DNA of 40,330 nucleotides from Candidatus Methanovirga procula. GTDB taxonomy: Archaea > Methanobacteriota > Methanobacteria > Methanobacteriales > Methanobacteriaceae. The position numbers and the translations under genes were made by a program. The stretch spans positions 1-40,330 of the forward strand of contig JAITGU010000013.1 in assembly GCA_031280375.1 (NCBI GenBank), read 5' to 3'. This document shows, one piece after another, positions 8,141-17,001 of this stretch. Numbering within the stretch: position 1 is the first letter of the stretch; every line of letters begins with the position of its first letter. The notes beneath the pieces are model-generated. The model was not told the DNA's origin. It saw only the letters and a list, made by a program, of their open reading frames with translations, and searched no databases.

Positions 8141-11017
8141 ATGCCACTTGATAAACTTTTTACTAATTTGGGTCTTTATTCAGATAATGGTCTTTATAAA
8201 AAAGGCGATCCAAAAATAGATTTTCCATTTAGGATTAAAAATATTATTAATAATATAGACTTTGATGCAATATTTTTTGTAAATGATAAACCTATGATTA
8301 TTTTTAAAGAGTTTAATAACAAATCAGCTTTTGAAAAAAGAATAGACGAATTACATAAAAATATTTGGAACCTGGGTGAAATTCCAATATTATTTATTCA
8401 GCTTGATGAGGAATATCTTTTATATAACATTAATATTTTTAATGGAGAAAAAATAGAAGTTTGGAAACATATTACTGAGGATAGTTCTAATGAGTTAGAT
8501 GATTTTTCGTATTTAAACATTAAAAGCGGGAGTTTATGGGAAAAATATCAATCTGATTTTAGAAGAAAAAATAAAGTTGATGATTACCTTATAAGAAATT
8601 TAAGGTCTGCAAAACATGAATTAGTAAAAAAAAGTCTACCATTTGAGGTAATTAATAATTTAATAGGGAGATTAATCTTTTCAAGGTTCTTATTTGATAG
8701 AGATATTATTAATAGAAATAAATTTAAAAAACATTTTGGAAAAGACTTTGAAGATATTATCAAAAACAAAAATAAATTGTATGAATTTTTTAATTGTATA
8801 AAAAATCGTTTTAATGGAACTGTATTTGAAATAAACGATGAAGAATGGAATAATGTTAATTCTCAACATTTGAAAATACTTTTTAATCTATTTAAAGGAC
8901 ACGATTTAGAATGTGGGCAAAAAGTTCTGTTTGATGTTTATGATTTTTCAATAATACCTGTTGAGTTGGTTAGCTGTATCTATGAATCATTTTTAGAAGA
9001 AGAAAAACAACAAAAAGATGGTGTTTATTATACTCCTCTTTCATTAGTTGACTATATATTAAATGACACAGTTAACGAAAAACTTCAAAAAAAGAGTGAA
9101 TGTAAAATTTTAGATCCTTCTTGTGGATCAGGAATTTTTTTAGTTGAATCCTTACGTAAGTTACTGGAAAATGAAGAAAATTTATCATTAGATCGGTTAA
9201 ATGAAATAGTTACAAAAAACATTTACGGAATAGATATAGATATAAATGCTGTTAATATTTCTATTTTTTCAGTTTATTTAACTATGTTAGATTATATAAA
9301 AACACATGACTTTAAATTCCCTAAATTATTAAATAAAAATTTTTTTGTGGATGATTTTTTCAATGAAAAATCTAAATTTAATAATATAACTGATTTTGAT
9401 GTTATTGCGGGTAATCCACCATGGGTTAGAGTAAAAGGAGAAAAACAGACATTTGAAAAGTATTGCAAGGAAAATAATATACCTATTCATAATCGTCAAA
9501 TATCAGAAGCTTTTTTAGTTAGAAGTAGTGATTTTATTAATAATGATGGTATTATTGCACTAATTGTTTCAAGCAAGATTTTTTATAATCCCTCTGACTT
9601 ACTTTTCCGTGAATATCTATTAAAAAATTTCATTTTAGTTAAAGTTTTTGATTTATCATTTGTCAGGAAAAATTTATTTAGTAATGCTAAATGGCCAAGT
9701 ACAATTCTTTTCTATAAAAAAAAAGAGTCTAAGGAATTGAATAATGTTATAAAGCATATTTCTTCAAAACCAAATCATTTTTCAAGTCTTTTTAAAAGGA
9801 TTGTTGTGCAAAAATATGATATTAAATCAATTAACCAATCAAAATTACTTAAATATGATTGGTTGTGGAAAGTTTTATTAGTTGGTAATTCTCTGGATTT
9901 TGACTTTATAAAAAAATTAAAAAAATATGAATCTTTGCTTGAGTTAATTAATGACGAAAGTAATAATTTAACTGATGGAGTAGGATTTAAACTTCCATCT
10001 CAAAAAAGCAAAAATAAACATAATGCATCAAAATTTAAAGGAATGGACTTTTTAAGGCGAAGAAATCTGGAAAAATATGGTTTTTCATGCAAAGATTTTT
10101 GGGAATATGATGAATATGTTAGTGGCAATGAAAATTTGTTAAATCCTCCTAATATTCTTTTAAATAGGAGTACAAATTCTAAATTTGGAGCTATAGGTAG
10201 TTTTTCTAATGAAAATATAATTTTCGACTTTGATATAATTGCAATCAATGGCTCTAAAGAAGATATTAGAATGATGAAAAGTATATTAGGTGCCATAAAT
10301 TCTAGTTTATTTAACTATTTTTCGCTCATGACTACAAGCATAGGAACAGCTGTAAATCAGACATCTAAACCTGAAAAATTTGCATTTCCATTGTTTAAGG
10401 ATGTGTTAAATAATGAAATTTTATTTGAAAAAGTTGAAAAGATTGAAAATGCGAAAAAAATAAATAATGTTATAGAATTTCAAAACTTGGAGAATGAAAT
10501 AAATAATATTATTTATGATATATATCAATTAACTGAAATTGAAAAAGACTTGATTAGCTATTCTTTTGATGTAACAATTCCATTAATTAAAAGTCAGAAT
10601 GAAAAAATAAGAGAGTTAAATAGATCGGATTTAAAAAATTATGCGGAAGTTTTTTATAACCACTTTAAAAAAGCTTTCCACCCGAAATTCTTTGCCGTTG
10701 ATATTTATAGTACAGAGTATTTTATTGGCATGAACTTTAAAATTTCAGAAGATAAACAGGAAAATGAAATAGTTTTTGAGGAAAATAGAAATTGTGAAGA
10801 AATAATAAATTTATTTGGTTTAAAAACATTAGAAATTGGAGAAATATTTGTTCAAAGAGACATTAAAACCTTCAATGACAATTCTTTCTCAATTATCAAA
10901 TCTAAAGAATTGAAAAATTGGCATAAAGCAGTTGCATGGTTAGATATAGGAGATATTGTAAAATTCATGTTTAATAGTTATAATTCCCTATTAAATAAGG
11001 AGTATTATGATGAATAA
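8141..11017 (+). CDS. N6-adenine DNA methyltransferase, type IIG/Eco57I-like with degenerate nuclease domain
   Basis: 958 residues. A gamma-class-like adenine methyltransferase core shows GVYYTP (294-299), motif I DPSCGSG (325-331) for S-adenosylmethionine and catalytic motif IV NPPW (425-428). About 500 further residues form the target recognition and C-terminal region. The N-terminus (residues about 25-60) aligns with the PD-(D/E)XK segment of type IIG enzymes, but where the E-x-K pair is expected after D42 the sequence has K56-E-F58, so cleavage activity is probably lost. The next gene overlaps by 11 bases and encodes a separate PD-(D/E)XK protein with an intact D...ECK motif, so methylation and cutting appear split over two proteins. 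A weak site (AGGGA) precedes the ATG. PglX-type methyltransferases are longer and come with BREX genes, which are absent. Confidence 0.85.
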   Translation: MPLDKLFTNLGLYSDNGLYKKGDPKIDFPFRIKNIINNIDFDAIFFVNDKPMIIFKEFNNKSAFEKRIDELHKNIWNLGEIPILFIQLDEEYLLYNINIFNGEKIEVWKHITEDSSNELDDFSYLNIKSGSLWEKYQSDFRRKNKVDDYLIRNLRSAKHELVKKSLPFEVINNLIGRLIFSRFLFDRDIINRNKFKKHFGKDFEDIIKNKNKLYEFFNCIKNRFNGTVFEINDEEWNNVNSQHLKILFNLFKGHDLECGQKVLFDVYDFSIIPVELVSCIYESFLEEEKQQKDGVYYTPLSLVDYILNDTVNEKLQKKSECKILDPSCGSGIFLVESLRKLLENEENLSLDRLNEIVTKNIYGIDIDINAVNISIFSVYLTMLDYIKTHDFKFPKLLNKNFFVDDFFNEKSKFNNITDFDVIAGNPPWVRVKGEKQTFEKYCKENNIPIHNRQISEAFLVRSSDFINNDGIIALIVSSKIFYNPSDLLFREYLLKNFILVKVFDLSFVRKNLFSNAKWPSTILFYKKKESKELNNVIKHISSKPNHFSSLFKRIVVQKYDIKSINQSKLLKYDWLWKVLLVGNSLDFDFIKKLKKYESLLELINDESNNLTDGVGFKLPSQKSKNKHNASKFKGMDFLRRRNLEKYGFSCKDFWEYDEYVSGNENLLNPPNILLNRSTNSKFGAIGSFSNENIIFDFDIIAINGSKEDIRMMKSILGAINSSLFNYFSLMTTSIGTAVNQTSKPEKFAFPLFKDVLNNEILFEKVEKIENAKKINNVIEFQNLENEINNIIYDIYQLTEIEKDLISYSFDVTIPLIKSQNEKIRELNRSDLKNYAEVFYNHFKKAFHPKFFAVDIYSTEYFIGMNFKISEDKQENEIVFEENRNCEEIINLFGLKTLEIGEIFVQRDIKTFNDNSFSIIKSKELKNWHKAVAWLDIGDIVKFMFNSYNSLLNKEYYDE

Positions 11018-11681
11018 CAGTTTATGTGATGAAACAATTAGAATATATTTTAAAAATCAATTTCAAAAAATCTTGAGTCTCATAGTTTTTTCTTACAATC
11101 AGATTTTAGATAATAATGAACAAGTTTATAAAAATTACAAATTAAGAAATCCTCCTAAAAATGTTTCTCTGGAAAATATTCTAACAAACATGTTAGTTAG
11201 ATATATACGAAAAAATAAAGGCAAATTTGAATTGGGTCTTTTTGGATTTGAATTAGAACCTTCGACTGAAATCGATTCTAATAATTATACTGAAGGATTT
11301 CTTGATATCAAAGTGACTAATTTAACCTCTTCTTTTGATAATAAGAACAATGAGAATATTTATTTTGCATTGGAATGTAAACGCTTAGATTTATCTGCTA
11401 AACCTAAACTATATGCTGAACAAGGAATTAAAAGATTTAAAACTGGGAAATACTCTAAGATTGTGCCTTTTGGAGGCATGATTGGTTATTCAGAATTGAG
11501 ACAGGAAAATATTCTGGAAATAGTTGAGAAAATAAATGATTTTATGGGTAACGAACATTTGATTCTTTCTGATTTTATTGAATTTGATTTTTGTTTTGAA
11601 TCAAGTCATGATAGAATAAATTTATCTAATATCCATTTATATCACTTAATATTGGATTATAGTGACATAATCATGGACTAA
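11007..11681 (+). CDS. PD-(D/E)XK nuclease, probable restriction partner of the upstream methyltransferase
   Basis: 224 residues. The catalytic pattern is visible as GFLD100 on one strand and YFALECK (E123-x-K125) on the next, with hydrophobic residues around both as in PD-(D/E)XK folds. A conserved-looking YAEQGIKRF helix follows. It starts inside the methyltransferase gene (ATGATG overlap, second ATG at 11010 also possible), so the two are translationally coupled. I do not recognise a named family. Because the methyltransferase has lost its own nuclease residues, this protein is the natural candidate for the cutting subunit, which is inference from position and motif. The last 30 bases of sequence around its stop are repeated at 11719-11748. 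Confidence 0.7.
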   Translation: MMNNSLCDETIRIYFKNQFQKILSLIVFSYNQILDNNEQVYKNYKLRNPPKNVSLENILTNMLVRYIRKNKGKFELGLFGFELEPSTEIDSNNYTEGFLDIKVTNLTSSFDNKNNENIYFALECKRLDLSAKPKLYAEQGIKRFKTGKYSKIVPFGGMIGYSELRQENILEIVEKINDFMGNEHLILSDFIEFDFCFESSHDRINLSNIHLYHLILDYSDIIMD

Positions 11682-11748
11682 CGAAGTAATCTATTACACA
11701 GACCAATACAAAATAATATGGATTATAGTGACATAATCATGGACTAAC
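11653..11748 (+). repeat. 30-bp direct repeat at nuclease 3' end
   Basis: TGGATTATAGTGACATAATC begins an identical 30-base block at 11653-11682 and 11719-11748, 66 bases apart. The first copy includes the last codons and stop of the nuclease gene. It looks like a local duplication. Confidence 0.8.
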
Positions 11749-11875
11749 TCATAGATTTTATGTTATAGTACAAGACTTAATTTTTGACAAAGATCATCAT
11801 TTTAATCCTGTTTTTAAAATTAAATTTAATGAAGTTTGGATGAAATTTTCATAGTCTATGCTGGTTGACCAAAAG

Positions 11876-11883
11876 TTTATATG
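11876..11883 (+). promoter_or_regulatory. TATA box of the RHH gene, leaderless
   Basis: TTTATATG is centred about 26 bases before the ATG at 11906, which puts the predicted transcription start on the start codon itself. No ribosome site precedes the ATG. Confidence 0.5.
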
Positions 11884-11905
11884 CTAAAAAAATCAAACTA
11901 TTATC

Positions 11906-12274
11906 ATGGAATTTAAATCTATATCAGCAAAGTTACCTCGTGATGAAATTACTCTTTTCAGAGATTACTGTAAACGAAAAGATGTGACACCATCGGCAAT
12001 GATAAGAGAACTTATTTTAAGGGAATTAGAAGTTCCAATACCAAATTATCAAGCAGGAAAAAACCATATTAAATACAATAGAAAAAATGATAATTTTTTG
12101 TGGTCTGTTGATTTAGATACCGATGAAAAAGCAAATATTTTAGAAGAAGTTAATATAGAATTCTTAGAAGATTTAAATAATCAAATAAATAATGTGATTA
12201 AGGAAAGAAACATATTTATAAATAAAAGTGGTTTGGAGTCCATACCAATACCTATAAAATTTTTGAAAAAATGA
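11906..12274 (+). CDS. ribbon-helix-helix (CopG/MetJ-type) regulator
   Basis: 122 residues. The N-terminus SISAKLPRDEITLFRDYCKR then TPSAMIRELILRELE is a ribbon-helix-helix DNA-binding domain: one beta strand, helix A and helix B. The other two thirds are unrecognised and rich in charged residues. It stands between the methyltransferase/nuclease pair and the FRG/SEFIR pair with its own promoter. It may control the neighbouring defense genes or itself; no toxin partner is seen adjacent. Confidence 0.7.
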   Translation: MEFKSISAKLPRDEITLFRDYCKRKDVTPSAMIRELILRELEVPIPNYQAGKNHIKYNRKNDNFLWSVDLDTDEKANILEEVNIEFLEDLNNQINNVIKERNIFINKSGLESIPIPIKFLKK

Positions 12275-12799
12275 GTTTAGGTAGAATAAAAAGAATTAGG
12301 AGATGTATAGTGTTTTGCGAAATTAATTATTTTGAATTTTAATTACCAAAAATTTTGATTTTTGTAATTATGAAAATTACCAAAAATTGCTTTGCAATTT
12401 TTGTAATTATGAAAATCTTCGATTTTCAGTAATCTTCGATTTTCAGTAATTAAAAATATAATTCGACTAATTTTTTTAAGTTGATTAAAATTCTTAAATT
12501 TCATTTTTAAATTTTAAAATTGCATTATTTTTTATAAATAATATTATTAAAATTAATTTAATAAAATAATATTGTAATTAATAATTAATTTATATTTTAA
12601 GATTAAATTAATGATTTTTTTTATTATGATAAAATATAAAAAGTTACTTGAAAAATAGTTGAAAATGAAAAAATAAATTCGCAATTTACTATAATATAAC
12701 AAATTTGAAAAGATCTAAATGAAGATAATGGGTTGTGTTTTAAAGTTTGGTTCCAATGTAAGGATTAAATTTTAGATAAATATAAAAGAAGGAGAAGAT
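12275..12799. other. intergenic region with hairpin repeats and FRG leader
   Basis: No gene. Hairpin repeats fill 12341-12450. The rest is AT-rich up to the FRG ribosome site AAGGAGAAG at about 12788-12797. Confidence 0.6.
12341..12450. repeat. hairpin repeat family A, four to five hairpins
   Basis: AATTACCAAAAATTTTGATT leads into TTTGTAATTATG, then a hairpin with core TTGCTTTGCAA, then AAAATCTTCGATTTTCAGT twice in part. Nearly identical to 31566-31694 except for the first core (TTTTG here, CAAAG there), which still pairs with itself. Confidence 0.8.
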
Positions 12800-14118
12800 A
12801 TGGCATTAAATAATAATATTTGTGAAAAATATGTTAAAACTCATAAAATTAAAGATGTGGATGAAATTTTTAATTTAATTCGAGGAAAAGATGATTTTCC
12901 AGATTTAAGAGAGAATTACATCTTTAGAGGACTTAAAAAAGATTCATATAAGTTAATACCTTCTTCTTTAAGAATTAAAAATAACAATAAAGATTCTATT
13001 AATACTGAATATCTTTTAAGATCTGTTTCATCAAGAATTGAAGAACCAGATGCAGATTCTAAAAGAGATAAAATATTAAATGACTTTAAAAATGCCATGA
13101 TAAATGATTACATAGAACATTCTAATTTTAATTTTAAATATCAATTTAATAAAGAAAATATGCATGATATTGGGATAATTGACAAAAAACAGTACTTAAA
13201 AATTCAGATGGAGCTTTCACTACTAATGAATTTAGAAATAATGTATTAAACGGTTTAAATTTGGAATTTTTAGAATCTGAATCAGGTCATAATAACCTTC
13301 TTTTATCACATCATACTATGGATAAAATACATCATGAAAAAGAGAAACATGTCCTACTAAAATTTCTTGATTTAGCTGATAAGTCAGGTTTAAAAATCCC
13401 TTATAACAAAGAGAGAAATATAACTGTTCATAATGTTAGAGAAGATAAATATGTAAACTATTTATGGAACGATTATTTTATTGAAGCCATGTCTTTGGCA
13501 AGACATCATGGATTACCTACCAGAGCATTAGATTGGACAGAAGATTATAATGTTGCATTGTATTTTGCAACAGTTGGTGTACTATATAAAGAAGATAATG
13601 AACGTGATTGTGTTTTGTGGGCACTTAATCGCAAAATATTTGAAGATCATTATTTCAATGTCTTTAATAATAGACTTAGAGATGATACTATTTTACCACT
13701 AAATTTAATTTTTTATAGACCAGAATACAATATAAATCCAAGATTGAGAGCACAACAAGGAATATTTACTATATGGAGGAATACACATGAAGGTACATTG
13801 GGGTTTAGTAGTAGTGAAAGTGATTATTACCATATAGATAAAGGAAGTTTAGATGAAATAGTAGTAAAATGGTTGGAGAATAGTAGAGTTGAAAATGATA
13901 CAAAAGAGATTGAGAAGTATAAGTTATTTGATGAATGGAGAGAACCTTTTATTATTAAAAATAATGAAAAAATATTCTACAAATTTATCATTCCTGGAAA
14001 ATATAAAAAAGAAATATTGAATGAATTATATCTTAACAAGTACTCTGAAGAATATCTATTCCCTGGTTATGATGGTGTTACATTATCAATTAAAAATAAA
14101 GTAAAGTTAGATAACTAA
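12800..14118 (+). pseudogene. FRG-domain protein, one gene split by a 1-base deletion
   Basis: Two frames form one protein of about 439 residues. The first (12800-13249) carries YIFRGLKKDSYKLIPSSLR, the FRG motif that names the domain. The second carries ARHHGLPTRALDWTEDYNVA and RLRAQQGIFTIW, the other two conserved FRG blocks. Frame 1 is already open from 13201 (NSDGAFTTNEFRNNV), upstream of the ATG at 13261, and adding one A to the AAAAA run near 13196-13200 joins the frames without loss. FRG proteins occur in phage defense islands; their chemistry is not settled. A good ribosome site (AAGGAGAAG) precedes the start. The SEFIR/TIR gene follows 40 bases after. Either the gene is dead or the assembly misses one A. 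Confidence 0.75.
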
Positions 14119-14158
14119 AAGATTAAGTTAATAAAAATATTTTGATTGGAGAAATAAT

Positions 14159-15639
14159 ATGGAAAATATCGATAACAAAATAATAAGTCCCGAAATATTT
14201 ATATCTTACAGCTGGACAAATGATAGTCATATTGACTGGGTAATGGATTTAGCTAATCGTTTGACCTCTGATGGTGTAGAAGTTCATATTGATAAGTGGG
14301 AATTAAGTGAAGGTCAAGATAAAGACGAATTTATGGAAAAGATGGTTAAATCTAAAGATATAAATAAAGTGCTTATTATATTGGATAAAAATTATGCTGA
14401 GAAAGCTGATAATCGAAAAGGAGGAGTTGGTACAGAAACTCAGATTATTAGTCCTGAAATTTATGAAGATGTATCTCAAAAAAAGTTTGTTCCAATAATT
14501 GCAGAATGTGATGACAAAGGAAAGCCTTATTCTCCTACTTATCTTAAAAACAGAATATACATTGATTTATCTAATCATGAACATTTCGAGAAGAATTATG
14601 AAAAACTTTTAAGAAACTTATTTCAAAGAGGAGAATATCCAAAACCTAAAAAAGGAAATCCTCCTAAATACTTATTTGAAGATACTCCATCTCACTACAA
14701 AACATCTTCTTTGTTAAAAAGTTTTGATAATCAGATTAACAAAAATCCAAATAAATTAAATTCATTAGTAAAAGAATTTCTTGAAGAGTTTCATAAAAAT
14801 TTAAAAGATTATAAAATAAATTTTCCAACAAAAAAAGATTCATCTTTATGGGTAAAGAAATTTGTGATAATATTAATCCTTACACTCATTTAAGGGATGA
14901 TTTCATATTTTTCTTTGATAAAGTTGTTAAAATTGATTTAAAAAATGATGATTTTGATTTTGATATTATAATAAAATTTTTAGAAAAGATTTATAGTCTT
15001 AAATTTGCTAACGAACATGATATCACTTCATGGAACGATTATACTTTCGCAAATTTTAAGTTTTTTATACATGAATTATTTTTATATCTTATTGCTATAG
15101 GATTAAAAAATGAAAATTATGTATTTATTGAAGAGATTTTATATTCTGCCTATTTTTTAAATGATCCTTATTCTTCTAAAAATGAACCTAAGCATTATAA
15201 TAGTTTTTTTGGTTATATTGACAATAAAATTAAAAGTTATTACAATGAAGCAAATTCCAACAATTTTTTAAGTCCTATGGCTGATTTAATGATAAAAAGA
15301 AGTCCTGAATGGTTTGATAAGGATGATTTGATTAATGCTGACTTACTTTGCCATTATGTTTCTGTACTTCCAGAAAATAAATATAAATGGTTTCCTATTA
15401 CTTATATATATCAAAAAAATAAGAGATTTGATTTGTTCCAGAGACTTGTTTCTAATAGGCATTTTGAAAAAATCAAAATTTTATTCAATGTTAATACAAT
15501 TGAAGATTTGAAGAAAAAACTAAAAGAAATTGCAGAAAAGGATAATAATCCTCTTGGAATAGGGTATCAAAATTCATCTTCTCATGTTGAGCCTATTTAT
15601 AATATTATTGATGTTGAAAGTATAGGAACAACAAGATAA
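14159..15639 (+). pseudogene. SEFIR/TIR-domain protein, one gene split by a 1-base deletion
   Basis: The first frame (14159-14893) starts with a SEFIR/TIR domain: EIFISYSWTNDSHIDWVMDL, then DGVEVHIDKWEL, DKNYAEKAD and a C-terminal beta strand KFVPIIAEC. It then leaves its frame at SLWVKK. The second frame (ATG at 14848) continues ICDNINPYTHLRDDFIFFFD and is a helical region of about 255 residues that I do not recognise. One extra A in GTAAAGAAATTT joins them into about 493 residues. TIR/SEFIR domains in prokaryotic defense consume NAD or make nucleotide signals on infection. The gene sits directly between the FRG gene and hsdS, all on one strand, so FRG and SEFIR may act as sensor and effector; this is inference. 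Confidence 0.7.
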
Positions 15640-15659
15640 ATAATATGTGGAGTTATTAA

Positions 15660-16796
15660 ATGAATAATAATTTACAAACTCAAAATTTAATGAAATATGT
15701 AGACATAGTAAATTCTGGAGTAACAGAATTTAAAGGAGAAAAAAAATATATTGCTACTGGTTCATTAGAAACTGACAATATAATTGATAATGTAAATGTT
15801 GCTTATAACTCAAGACCAAGTAGAGCAAATATGGAATTTAAGGTAAATGATGTTATATTTGCAAAAATGAAAGATACTGAGAAAGTATTTTTAATAGATA
15901 AGGATACAAGTGAAAATTTATACTCAACTGGTTTTGCAGGTTTAAGAATTAAAAATAGTGCTAATTTAATCCCTAAATTTTTATATTTTTATATCAGAAG
16001 TTCCACTTTCCAAAAAGAAAAAGATAGAAAAAGTGGGGGAGCTACTCAAAAAGCTATTAACAATACTAAAATAAAAGAATTCACTTTACCAGTTCCTCAT
16101 TTAGAAACTCAAAAACAAATAGTAGCTATCTTAGAAAAAGCTGAAAAACTTAAAGAACACAGACAAATAGCTGATGATTTAACAAATAGCTATTTAAAAA
16201 GCATATTTTTTGAGATGTTTGGAGATCCAGTTAAAAATAGTAAAAATTGGGATTTGAAACTTTTAAGTAAAATAGCTAATGTAAATATGGGGCAATCTCC
16301 ACCAGGCGATTCTTACAATGAAATTTGCGAAGGTGTACCATTTTTTCAGGGAAAAGCTGAATTTCAAGAAAAATATCCTATTGTAAAAAAATACACTACA
16401 AAACCAAAAAAATTTGCAGAAATTGGAGACATTTTAATGTCTGTTCGTGCCCCAGTTGGTTCTGTGAATGTTTCTAATATTGATTGTTCTATTGGTAGAG
16501 GATTATGTGCTATAAACTGTGTAAATATTAATTTAGAATATTTATATTATCATTTTAAACTTATTGAAGGAAGCTTTGAAAATATGGGGACAGGAAGTAC
16601 ATTTAAATCCATAAATAAGGCTCAACTTGAGAATCTAAAAATACCTTACCCACCAATTGAACTTCAAGATAAATTTGCCAAAATAGTAGAAAGACTGGAA
16701 AAAGTAAAAGACTATCAAAGACAATCTAAAATAGAAATAGATAATTTATTTAATAATTTAATGCAAAAATCGTTTAGAGGAGAACTTTTTTTATAA
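15660..16796 (+). CDS. hsdS: type I restriction-modification specificity subunit HsdS
   Basis: 378 residues with two target recognition domains, each followed by a helical spacer. The first half ends in PVPHLETQKQIVAILEKAEK, the second in PYPPIELQDKFAKIVERLEK, the repeated P..EQ..I hallmark of HsdS conserved helices. It would set the two-part DNA site recognised by HsdM2S and HsdR2M2S. It is only 20 bases after the SEFIR gene and far from hsdM (3.6 kb downstream, an unusual order) and hsdR (10 kb upstream). Its last codons (QKSFRGELFL) and the trailing sequence are duplicated in tandem at 16840-16924. Confidence 0.9.
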   Translation: MNNNLQTQNLMKYVDIVNSGVTEFKGEKKYIATGSLETDNIIDNVNVAYNSRPSRANMEFKVNDVIFAKMKDTEKVFLIDKDTSENLYSTGFAGLRIKNSANLIPKFLYFYIRSSTFQKEKDRKSGGATQKAINNTKIKEFTLPVPHLETQKQIVAILEKAEKLKEHRQIADDLTNSYLKSIFFEMFGDPVKNSKNWDLKLLSKIANVNMGQSPPGDSYNEICEGVPFFQGKAEFQEKYPIVKKYTTKPKKFAEIGDILMSVRAPVGSVNVSNIDCSIGRGLCAINCVNINLEYLYYHFKLIEGSFENMGTGSTFKSINKAQLENLKIPYPPIELQDKFAKIVERLEKVKDYQRQSKIEIDNLFNNLMQKSFRGELFL

Positions 16797-16924
16797 ATTT
16801 AGATTAAAGATAACAGTTATTAAATTTTTTATACATATAAATTTAATGCAAAAATCATTTAGAGGAGAACTTTTTTTATAAATTTAGATTAAAGATAACA
16901 GTTATTAAATTTTTTATACATATA
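16755..16924 (+). repeat. 85-bp tandem duplication of the hsdS 3' end
   Basis: The unit starts AATTTAATGCAAAAATC and runs through the hsdS stop codon into the spacer, at 16755-16839 and again at 16840-16924, with one mismatch (CGTTTAGA versus CATTTAGA). The second copy is untranslated debris coding the same C-terminal residues. Confidence 0.9.
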
Positions 16925-17001
16925 AATATGTGAATAATTTATCTAATAATATATTAATTATTAAATAATTATTTAACCTGACTAACAATGAATGTGATAA
17001 A

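Noticed and set aside
8141-11681. BREX or DISARM core
   Set aside because: No PglZ, BrxC, Lon-like, DrmA or DrmB genes occur in the window and the methyltransferase is shorter than PglX.
12800-14118. two separate genes (149 and 285 residues)
   Set aside because: FRG conserved blocks are divided between them and the second frame is open well upstream of its ATG, so one frameshifted gene explains both.
14848-15639. independent 263-residue gene overlapping the SEFIR gene
   Set aside because: Its start lies exactly where the SEFIR frame turns into low-complexity hydrophobic sequence; one added A joins the two smoothly.
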